A DNA stretch of 64,000 nt from Cardiocondyla obscurior (Eukaryota > Arthropoda > Insecta > Hymenoptera > Formicidae): positions 6,251,501 to 6,315,500 of the forward strand of contig NC_091873.1 of assembly GCF_019399895.1 (NCBI RefSeq). The letters are read 5' to 3'. Shown one piece after another: positions 39,537 to 48,496 of this stretch (positions are counted from its first letter, which is position 1; each line of letters begins with the position of its first letter). The position numbers were made by a program, and so were the translations under genes. The notes under the pieces were generated by a model. It had not been told where the DNA came from, ran no database searches, and saw only the letters and a program-made list of their open reading frames with translations.

Positions 39537-41372
39537 GTATATTAAAGATCTGCTTGTTCGAGCAGGAGATAAAAATAAACATGACGTTTGGGAAGCAGCT
39601 TAGCCGAAGGACCTTTCGAAGTCAGAATAAATACTTTACTTGCGTGAAAATTCCGAAAGCGTCGTCTTTTCTTCGACGGAGAGAGAAGGAGGAAAGGGGG
39701 AGGGAGGGGGGAGTGGGTCCTCCGGTCTGGCTTGAGCTGCGCTCTCCAAACACCGTGTTTCAGAGTATCATAAAACCGATACGCTCGTGTGCGTTTTATC
39801 GACTGCATTTCTACGAAGTGTCCAACGGCGCGGAATGCATCGCGGTATATATCTCACGTCTACCGCAATTAACTTTTTAATAAAGCTTCGCGCGTCCGGA
39901 CGGATGCGGGTGCATTTTTTCGCAGCGAAGCGGCGCGATGGGAAATTGATTTCTGTCGCCGCGTCAGTCGCACTCTGTTTTTTTTTTTTTTTTTTCTTTC
40001 TTTTTTTTCCATCAAGCCAGGTGTGTATCCGGCTTTATCGTTATCCACGGCTATCGTTCGCGAGGAGCGGCATTCTTCCCGCTTGCATGCTCGCCGCAAG
40101 ATAAGGTACATCCACGGCCATTAATAGCAACCGAAACGACGATAAAGCGCCGCACGAGGCGGCCTCGACGTCGCCGAATTTTCCTTCGGCTCGTTAGCCT
40201 GAATAAATTGTGATAGCCACCCCTGTAGTCGCGTTTGTTTACAATTTCGCCGGCGAAAGCAGCGAGGCGGTCTCGCGGTGCTCTTGTACCGGCCTAATTG
40301 GATAATAATAACTCTGTTATCGCGCGAGATGATAAATAGCGGCCGCGTGCGCCTCTTTAATCTAATTCGTCGATGGCGCCCGCGAAGTACTCCGACCGGA
40401 ATTAATATAATACGCTCGCGAAATTGCGGACGTGAGCTGAAGTCTTCGGAAATTGGAGAGGAAGAGAATTTTCTCCGGAAAAATGTTACGAGCGTCGAAA
40501 TTATCAGATGTGAAACGTTAGTGGCGAAATATCGAGCACGGCGACGCGTAGTTGGAACGCTTCTATGTAGCAACGATTTATAACTGAATTGAAGGTTTTT
40601 TCTTTTTTCTTTTTCTTCTTTTTTTTTTCCTTTTTTTAATACAATAACGATTTTATAAAATACGTCAGCAAATATAAGCGATATGTTTGGTTTCATTTTC
40701 ATACACGAATTATTATAGTTCTCACAATGCTTTTTAGCGAAACCTTGAAATAATTCCATCAAGCTTCTCTTCTTTATTATAGTAATGAAGGCCGCAGAAT
40801 TTTTGCCGCTTATTGCGAGGGAATAAAATAGCTCGCGGCACAAAGCTGCTAAGAGTTTCTTATTACGATTGTACGGCATAAATATAACGAGTATAAAAAT
40901 TTACAAAATAAAAGTACAATTATTTAATTTTATTATTAATTTTTTATTTCCGACGTGGCTCGCGGTTAAGCAAGCCTTGTCATTAAACCCCGATTAAATA
41001 TCGCCGATGAGGAAGATGTTAAAAAAAAAAGGAAATTAATATTTATTTTTATAGCATATATTTTATGCAAGTTATATATTATAATTTGACCACCTAACAT
41101 TTGTCTGCGTCGTGTTGGAGAGTTGAGATTGGTTATAGCTGGCGTAAAATTATAAAAGCGTATTATGATTTCTATAAAATCCATCTCTGTTAAAATAAAA
41201 TAAAAAAAAAAAGACATGCGCATGAAATTGTTTAATATTTTATTTCGGGAATTTATATTCACGGCACATATACCTAACGACCGAGATATTTTCAACAAAA
41301 AAAGAAATAAAGCGTACGTTTCATCTATTTCTGTTTAATATATCAATTGATAAAATATTTAAAAAAGATTTA

Positions 41373-41546
41373 ATATACCTCATTAATCAAATCGATAATC
41401 AAGAACAATTACACAATTACACACTCACAAAAAAAAAGTGTCCTGTGCCGGCGATCTGTCTCGTTAGAACGACACATCGCCAGCAGGATAATTTATTCGT
41501 GGGCCTGTATAATTGTTCTTGATTAACGATTTGTTTAATGAGATAT
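41373..41546. mobile_element. Foldback element / long inverted repeat (MITE-like)
   Basis: The outer arms, about 38 bp each (41373-41411 and 41509-41546), pair with only a few mismatches. Both contain TAATCAAGAACAATTA or its complement. A second inner stem pairs GGCGATCTGTCTCGTT with AACGACACATCGCC (about 41450-41481). The centre of the arms does not pair. The ends read ATACCTCATT and AATGAGATAT, compatible with a TA-flanked MITE. It lies about 380 bp upstream of unit 2, so it could also be transcribed as a hairpin RNA. Confidence 0.7.
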
Positions 41547-41599
41547 GTCCAAGCGATTGTTAATAATAAAAATAGTTTAGCGCTTTAATTTTTTAATTG

Positions 41600-41870
41600 A
41601 GTGTTCGAAATTAATTCGCCAGCGCGGTGGCTGGCGTACGTATGCTCACGCGCGCGATGCACGGTCCCGCAGAAATCGGCCACGCGTCAGCTGACGTTCT
41701 AGTGTCCTACTTTCGGACCGCGCGACCTACGACAAGTTTCTCAGTGGTGTACGTAACTCGCGCGCGCGGCGTCAGGTCATTGCCCTGCACGAAATAGCTG
41801 ACGCGACGTAAATAGCGGGTCGTAAATCGCGCGGAATATTCGTCACGCGTAGGATACGTATAAATATATT
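41600..41870 (+). promoter_or_regulatory. CpG-rich block with TATAAA, possible promoter of units 2/3
   Basis: A sharp GC- and CpG-rich block (many CGCG and ACGT words) in otherwise AT-rich DNA. It includes a perfect stem CGCCAGC/GCTGGCG at 41621-41640 and a TATAAA at 41859-41864. The acceptor before unit 2 is at 41924-41925, so an upstream exon should end within or near this block. GAC|GTAAAT near 41810 is one possible donor. The promoter role is inferred from position and composition only. Confidence 0.3.
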
Positions 41871-42072
41871 TTTATAATACGTATATACTTAATTGTAACC
41901 AAAAAAAAATTTTTATCTGTTTCAGATAAGGCGATTCGAAGCGCGAGAATAAGCAAACGTGCTCGTTCGGTTCAGCATCCGACAATCTGGGCCAAGAAGA
42001 AAGCAATCTCAACGCAATTAATGGGCTACGCATTTGATAATTGGCTGCGCATCCTCGCCGTCGTTATTATTA

Positions 42073-42119
42073 CAGTAAAAAATAAACCGCCGGCGTCGGT
42101 TTTTTTTCTGCGAGTACTG
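42073..42119 (+). other. Stem-loop in unit 2 long exon
   Basis: CAGTA pairs with TACTG, and inside it AAACCG pairs with CGGTTT plus flanking A/T pairs. The same stretch aligns to unit 1 and unit 3 exons (ACCGC...CGGTTCGTC...GCGAG). Moderate stability, seen by eye. Confidence 0.4.
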
Positions 42120-42194
42120 TACGAAATCGCGCGATCGTAGTTTATTCGAATTATTCGCGAGTATCCTGTACCGAAGGAAGACCGGCTCTACATC

Positions 42195-42250
42195 CTGAGA
42201 GGAGGAGGAGGCCTCGGAAAGGCATCATACATCGGAGGACCAACCCTAAG
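42195..42250 (+). repeat. 5'-splice-site motif copy 2
   Basis: 56 nt starting CTGAGAGGAGGAG, ending at the GTAAAG donor. Its first 45 nt match copy 3 at 43 positions. Confidence 0.85.
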
Positions 42251-42448
42251 GTAAAGATCATTTTTTTCTTTAATAAAAAAAATTAATGACTTTGCCGTTT
42301 TCAATTAAATAAAAATTATTTTAAGTTATTTATTTAATAAACTAATTAAACATGCGTAGAAATTTTTTTTTTAATCGTGAAAATTTCTTTTAGCATATCT
42401 ACATAAAAATTTTATTTTTATTTGTTACAGATCATCAACCTTCCAATT

Positions 42449-42505
42449 CTGAGAGGAGGAGGAGGCCTCGGAAAGGCATCATGCATCGGCGGAGTAAATC
42501 CCTGG
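42449..42505 (+). repeat. 5'-splice-site motif copy 3
   Basis: 57 nt starting CTGAGAGGAGGAG. It forms most of the 75-nt second exon of unit 2 and ends at the GTAAGA donor. Closest to copy 2. Confidence 0.85.
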
Positions 42506-42813
42506 GTAAGATTTATTTTCTCTTTACTTAAAAAGTAATAAACGTTAAAATTAATTTGTTCCTTCAATATTAAAACACTTAATATTTAATTATTCAATTG
42601 TTAAATTATTTTAAAACGCGGAAAAATTTTTTTTTTATAAGACTAAATATTTTCCACATGTCTATAATTGAATTTGTATATTTATTTGTTACAGATTAAA
42701 CTCCGCTGTAGCGCAAGGTACTGTAAGTCAGATATTTTTTTTCTTATCCTATAAAAACTTCGGGTGGGAAATTATAAAAAAAAAATCGCGATAATAGGAT
42801 ACTTCGCGTAAAT

Positions 42814-42833
42814 CCGGTTTTCGCGAAAAACGG
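42814..42833. other. 20-bp near-perfect palindrome
   Basis: CCGGTTTTCGCGAAAAACGG, centred on CGCG, flanked by the direct repeat ACTTCGCGTAAA / ACCTCGCGTAAA. It lies between units 2 and 3 and could be a protein-binding site for a dimer. This role is inferred from symmetry only. Confidence 0.4.
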
Positions 42834-42954
42834 ACACCTCGCGTAAAATCATTTAGTCATTGATAGTAGCATGCAGTAGTCGTAGCAGCTTTTATATCTA
42901 TGTCAATTGTATATATCTATGTGCATTTAATAGTTTTTTTTTTACAGTTCTACA

Positions 42955-43013
42955 CTCCTAGGATTTTATCTAAATAAAACACATTGTTTTACTTAGATAA
43001 AAATCCGCAGGAG
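42955..43013 (+). ncRNA. Strong stem-loop in unit 3 exon (pre-miRNA-sized)
   Basis: 59 nt: CTCC pairs with GGAG, and GGATTTTATCTAA plus AAAAC pair with the complementary arm (GTTTTACTTAGATAAAAATCC as written is over two half-arms, 42986-43006). One bulge and one mismatch interrupt about 20 bp, with a small terminal loop. The size is near that of a short microRNA precursor, but I do not recognise the sequence as a known microRNA. Confidence 0.45.
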
Positions 43014-43228
43014 AAATTGTATTTCGTCGCCGTCGCTGATTAATTAAACGAACCGCGGTCGGGGTTCGTCGCGAGACTGCACAAAGTAATCGGGCGTCCG
43101 AAATTTATTTAGGAAATTTATAAACGGGAGTGCCGCCTGGGTCGGGCGTATAGATTTTAATTAATAATTATAATCCGCGCGCGAATCCGCGAGTGTCGCG
43201 AGTGACCTGTCGAGACGAGAACTGAGAT

Positions 43229-43284
43229 CTGAGAGGAGGAGCTGGTCCGGGATGGACATCATGCATCGTCGGAGCAACGTTTGG
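43229..43284 (+). repeat. 5'-splice-site motif copy 4
   Basis: 56 nt starting CTGAGAGGAGGAG and ending GAGCAACGTTTGG directly before GTAAAT. Its 3' half is nearest copy 1 (GAGCAACGTTT), while its centre (CATCATGCATCG) is nearest copy 3. Confidence 0.85.
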
Positions 43285-43706
43285 GTAAATATCTTTCTTA
43301 CTTATATAAAATAAAACTAAAAAAATTTTTGACTTTTTATAATTTATTTTTTTTTTTAATTTAAATATAATTTTTTATAATTTATATATAATTTAAATCA
43401 ATAATCATTATTGTATGCATATTTTTCATTGTGGTTTCCTATTTTTCTTTTACAGACTATCAGATCATCCAATCACGGAACGTAGCTGAACTCCGAACGC
43501 ATATCATCGAATGTGAGTGACAAATTTTTTTTACAATAGCGACGAATTTACGATACAATCTAATATAAAGTCTGTTATCGTATTTTAATATATGTTAAAT
43601 TAAAATAAATAATATCAGTACATAATTTAAAAACATATTACACATAAATTCGTACATTCGTTGCTTTTATTAGTAGCAGTAGAGCAAGTAGAAAAGTAGT
43701 TTAATT

Positions 43707-43746
43707 CGCAAGTGGAGAGACGATTCGTCTTTCCCGGCCACTTGCG
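43707..43746. other. Nested hairpin downstream of unit 3
   Basis: CGCAAGTGG pairs with CCACTTGCG over nine bases, and inside it AGACGA pairs with TCGTCT. It lies about 200 nt downstream of the last identified donor. It could be an RNA structure in the transcript or a small foldback. Confidence 0.55.
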
Positions 43747-46440
43747 GCATAGTCGACGTTCTCCATTAAATTCCGATCTTATTAGTCCAAGTCCGTAAAA
43801 AATATCGTTTATTTAATTCGTCACATAATATTCGTTTATATTCGTCTAATAAATATTCGTAACAATTTCATTCTCATTAAAAGAAAACTTTAATTTTAAA
43901 CAATAAAATAACAATTAGATTTGACAAAATAATAAAAGTTCACCTGACATTTATTCCCGCGGTAGGGCGTGAGCCGAATAAAAAAAGAAAAAAATTATCG
44001 GCATCACGAAACAGCGATAATAGGTAATCCCTTAACAATGCGATCACTACGTCTCAAATTTATGTCATAAAATTATATACGAATCACGGGAAAGTCCGTG
44101 GAAAGAAAAATGGAATTCTAGGGTGGGAATTTACGACGATCATCAATATTAATATCGCGACAAAATATAGGCGCGAAATGCAAATTCGATCGATTGTATC
44201 CAGCGCACGAACCTGGTAATGATCCCTAATTCACGGATATAAACTCAATGGTTTATACGAACAGCTTATTAAGTCAATACAGAATCCGCTTTGCTCATTA
44301 CCGGCTTATCAGCTTTGCCGTCGTAGCGCGGAAATTATCAGCCCGTCTCCGCGTGTACGCTTTCAGTCTTGAGATATGGTCGGTCTAACGACATTGCGTC
44401 GGAGTTGATGCCATTGATAAATCCCACACTTTTAATACGAGGTCGCTCCGCTAAGATAGGAGGCTCGTAAAGTGGTGTTTTAACCTTGGTATCAACCTTG
44501 GCTCGAGATCGTGCTCGGTAACCTAGCTTAATTGATCGTAAGTATATTTTTTTTATTCATAGAACGAGACGGCGAACTCGTTTCCATCTGGTTATAACGA
44601 GATAGCATCACATTCACGAGGCACTCCTGTGCAGACTGAATCAATACGATGCCGCTGAAACGAACGAATCGTTAAATGTAGACTCGGCTATCTATCTTAT
44701 AAAATATATCTCCGCCTTTCAAGTTATAATTGCACAAAATTCTACGTGTTATTTTTTTATTTAATATTTTATTATTTTTTTATTTTTATTTACGTAAATA
44801 TATTGAGGCGAATAATTTCGTATCCTATTGATTGCATACTCCAAAAAAATATTATTCATATAATTGCATAACAGTTTGGACTCGAGTTTGAATATTTTTA
44901 ATCCTTCTCTGTCTTGTAATATAACTTTTTTTTTTAATTTATCAAAAAATGTTAGCTTTGATGAGCCTAGAATTTTTTTTCCTCAACAAAAATATTCAGC
45001 GATATTTTCTAGCTGCAAAGTTTTTGCGGATAGAATAATTTTCGTTATTTATTATATTTGGATTAATTAACATCCCGCTTGCAAAAAAAACAAAAAAAAA
45101 AAGAAAGTTAAGAGATATATTTTAAATTTTCAAATTTCTTGTTAACATACTTCATTTTTATTCACATGTGAATCAACTGAGAATTCACATACAAAAATTT
45201 TTTTAATTTATTTATGTATACATATTTAGAATACTCATAATTTTGTGAATTTAAAAAAATTTGATTACAATACAACATTGACTCAAATAAATCGAGTCGT
45301 CTTTCAGCGGTAACGTAACTATAAAAAATAAAAGAAAGAAAAAAAAAAAATTGTAGAACCTAGAATTATTCGGTAATAATCTGTCATCTCAAGTCTGTTA
45401 TCTCAGCGCGCACAATACACGTCGTAATAATTCCGTATGTATTAAACGTCAGGATAAATTGTACATGTGCGTTAACATCTTAACGTCACGCGAATACATG
45501 CCCGCGCGGTTAAGTGGTTAAGTGCAGCAAATATATCCCACATTCGCTGTTGACATGCTCGGTGTGTCTATCTTGCCCTGGTTCGCGAACGTTAGGTAGG
45601 CGGAACACGAGTGTGCGCGCCCAAACAAAATGTCAGAATCAGACAGGGCCTCGTTACGCTAAACACGAGGCGCGAATTCCCGGCAAAGTCGTTAAGCCCG
45701 TCCCGATGATAGGGGAGGAAGGAAATGCCCGTTAGTTCCGTAGTTCCGGATGCGGCGCAAATCAGGAGAAATATGACTACCGCGAATAAACGCGCTGTCG
45801 TTATCGAACTCGACTCTAGGCCGCCCGTTTAGCAGCGACGGCGGGAAAAAGATAGAATTGACGTCAATAGAGACGAGCCGCTATCGCGAGGTTTGTGAGG
45901 CGCGCGCGAAAAGGAACTCGCTGAAAAACTTGGGAGTCGTCGCTAAATGCCGTAACTATTCCGCTTAAAACGCGGCAAATGCCCTCCGTGACGGGCATTA
46001 GCCGTTCCCGTTCTGTCTGCGGGGACGGCTAACAAAATTGGATTCCGCCCACGGAGCGGTGTTACAACGTCTCGTATGAATAAATTCATTCACTTTGGTC
46101 CTACCGCCGTCCCCGACCGTTCTCCCTTCCCTCCCCCCTTCTCTCACCCTCTATGATCTTCCCTTTATCCTTATGCCCTTTTAGCATTCATGCCGGAATG
46201 AGACTGTTCTCGGTGCATTTATTGCGCCGCGCCGACGGCACAGGAGCGAGAGAGGCCGCTTACGTTTAAAGCGTAATTCGAAAAATGGAAAATACGCGGG
46301 TAGTAGCCTTTGATAATGTAATAGTTTGAATAATTGTTCCGGTAGTTCGTCGCTCTCCAAGGCGGAAAGAGGAGCGAGGCGTCGCGCGTGAAATTTACGC
46401 CGCCGGCGAATCGCGTTTAACACAGTCACGCAGATGTGTA

Positions 46441-46459
46441 ACCCACCCACCCACCCACT
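46441..46459. repeat. (CCCA)n short tandem repeat
   Basis: Four to five CCCA units followed by CTTCCCC. Seen directly. Confidence 0.85.
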
Positions 46460-48472
46460 TCCCCTCGTTTCACCGAACATTCCGCGCGATAGTCTTGTTT
46501 AAACAGTATTTTAAACGCTATTTGCAAATGAATTGGAATATTAATATTTTGTTAAAGAGAAACTGTGCTAACTACAGGCGGATATATATATTTGTATAAA
46601 TATTATTTTTGGAGAAATTAATATATAAATAATTCGTTATTTGCCATTTTGAATCGCGACGGGGAGTTTCCGAAGCGATAAGTCAAAGAGACACCATGAA
46701 ACAATAGTGTTATTTTATATTTCGTTATTATTATTCGCGCGATGACGAAAGGTTTGAGATATTATCAAGGGAAAATTATATATCCTAGCAACGTGTGTCC
46801 GCGAGCACGTGTTATTAGCTATTTGTCGCGTTACGTGATATATTCTACTTTATACGTGGTTTTAAATTAGCTGACATTGCCCGGGCAACTTAACGAGCAC
46901 CGCTAATTAAGATGACGATGACCGTACAGTTGATAAGCACGTAACGACGAGCCTTCGCTAATTATCGCGTGTGCCATACCAGTGATTATCATTTTTCATA
47001 TTAGCCGGGCTTGAGCTGGCGTCAATTAGATAATTAATATGCCGGGTATACGTTAATACAATCTTGAGGAATGAAATTTCGTTGTAAATCGAGCTGCGGA
47101 GAACCTGGCAACGACTCGATAAATCGCGGGGGAAAATGCACTACCGCCTGGTGCCAGCGCAAGTGTCCTTAATTAATTCGACGCACGTACCGTCCGAGTA
47201 GCTACCGCGGAAAAATACCACACTCCCGACATCAAATGTTACGTAATAATAGTTTAAAAAGTTAAAATCCGCCGTCGCGATGTAATTGCGGCGCTATCCG
47301 AGTTCCACGACTTTTGTCACGATATCCACATTCCGGGTAGGAAAAACGCGATTCGTGCCCGGCCGCAATCATTAAAGGAATTAACGTGGGCAAGAGATAA
47401 CCGAGCTAAGGAGATTCACATTTCTAATTAGTCGTAAGAACGCGATATCTCCTTTTATATGCCGCCACTCGGGGGGGAGGAAAAGGGAAGGAGGGAAACG
47501 GCGCGGAGGGGCCGCGGGACATTTGCATGAAAGATGCTCGAGAAATCGGCTGGCGGCCAAAGGAGCGAGACTTTGGCGAGGGAAACTGGCTTCCGGTGGG
47601 GCAATATTCCGTCCCGATATACCCGCAACGTATTCACGGTCCGCACGAAAATTAGGTTAACATTTAATTCCGATAAAGGCTTCGTAATTCTCCCAGGAAC
47701 GAGATTGCGGAATCGTCGGAGATCCTCCCTCCTTTTTTTTTTCTTCTTTTTTTTTCATTCGCTTCTCTCCAGAAATATCGTATCTGTACAGCACTATACG
47801 TATAACCTTTAATTACATTTTCTTGGAAGCATCGATTTAATGGCAAAAATTTCATACTGTTATTTAAAGACCACTGGTCGTAAAGTCAACGGAAAGATAA
47901 AATTTCTTGAAAGCATGCAACGTTTCTTTCCAAAGTTCTCTCTTCGTTTTTTTTTTTTTCGTTTTTTTTTTCTTTCTTTATTCTTTCAAAGATTAAGAGT
48001 TGCAACCCGCTTTTTGAAACTAATATACACCTCGTGCGAATATACGTAGTAATAATCGATTTTACCCTTGTGATAATAGATAAACGCCGAGGGGGGAAAG
48101 AGGGAGAAAAAAAAAAAAATGTTTTAGCGTCTGCGTGGAAACGTTTCCTCGCAGCCGGCGGTCGTTTCGAGATTCTTATTAAAACTTTGCGGCGCAGTAC
48201 TCGTAACTCGTAGTTACGTTGCCCTGACTGCGGAGAATGGTGTATACGTATGTTTTATGTAGCGCAAGGAAAGGAAACGCCGGACAATGCGACGAGAAAA
48301 GTAAGAGCCTCGTTTCAGGGAGACGTACCGGGAACATGCGCGCTCGCGACGCGACACCGGAGAGGCAGATGGTTCGCGACTCGCGATAAGAACGCTTCTC
48401 ATCATCCACAAAAAGCACGACTTCTCTCTCCTTTTTTTTTTCCTGTCTCTATTTTTTTTTCTTTTTTTTTTT

Positions 48473-48496
48473 ACGCCAGCTTGAAAGAGCTGGCGT
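48473..48496. other. Perfect 9-bp hairpin after T-runs
   Basis: ACGCCAGCT-TGAAAG-AGCTGGCGT, directly preceded by long T-runs on the plus strand. Read on the minus strand it is a stem followed by A-runs. No gene is assigned to it. Confidence 0.55.

Larger units (their letters stand above)
33514..41372. other. Spacer between unit 1 and unit 2
   Basis: Either a long intron of the repeated-exon RNA or the gap between separate units. It contains the interspersed repeat copy at 33.9-34.5 kb, a TA microsatellite, CT- and A-rich tracts and a 9-bp perfect hairpin at 39515-39536. No coding exon is recognised. The 252-codon minus-strand frame at 40121-40879 has no domain and mixed composition, and is judged fortuitous. 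Confidence 0.5.
41926..42722 (+). ncRNA. Repeated-exon locus, unit 2 (putative lncRNA)
   Basis: Exons by splice sites: 41926-42250 (acceptor TATCTGTTTCAG, donor AAG|GTAAAG), 42431-42505 (acceptor TTTGTTACAG, donor TGG|GTAAGA), and 42695-42722 (acceptor TTTGTTACAG, donor ACT|GTAAGT; an earlier GTACTG is also possible). The first two exons both end with the purine-rich motif. The two introns (180 and 189 nt) resemble each other near their 3' ends, so motif exon plus intron was duplicated as a block. A 39-codon frame at 42021-42140 (MGYAFDNW at its start) is not shared with the other units. No long conserved protein frame crosses the joined exons. Confidence 0.5.
42948..43512 (+). ncRNA. Repeated-exon locus, unit 3 (putative lncRNA)
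   Basis: Exons by splice sites: 42948-43284 (acceptor TTTTTTTTTACAG, donor TGG|GTAAAT) and 43456-43512 (acceptor TTCTTTTACAG, donor AAT|GTGAGT). The long exon starts with a strong stem-loop, contains the shared ATTAATTAAACGAACCGCG block and ends with motif copy 4. The short exon contains GAACTCCG, as in the other units. In the frame of the motif a TGA stands just upstream, so the unit does not encode the same peptide as units 1 or 2. The last donor implies another exon further right, not located. Confidence 0.5.

Noticed and set aside
40121..40879. 252-codon minus-strand open frame
   Set aside because: It crosses an A/T-run tract, lacks any recognisable family and changes composition abruptly along its length. 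It looks fortuitous.
42431..42440. ATCATCAACC resembling the dsx repeat element bound by TRA/TRA2
   Set aside because: A single partial match at an exon start. No cluster of such elements is present in the locus.
44526..44564. GTAAGT ... CATAG pair looking like a tiny intron
   Set aside because: The enclosed distance is about 25-40 nt, too short for an insect intron, and no flanking exon is recognisable.
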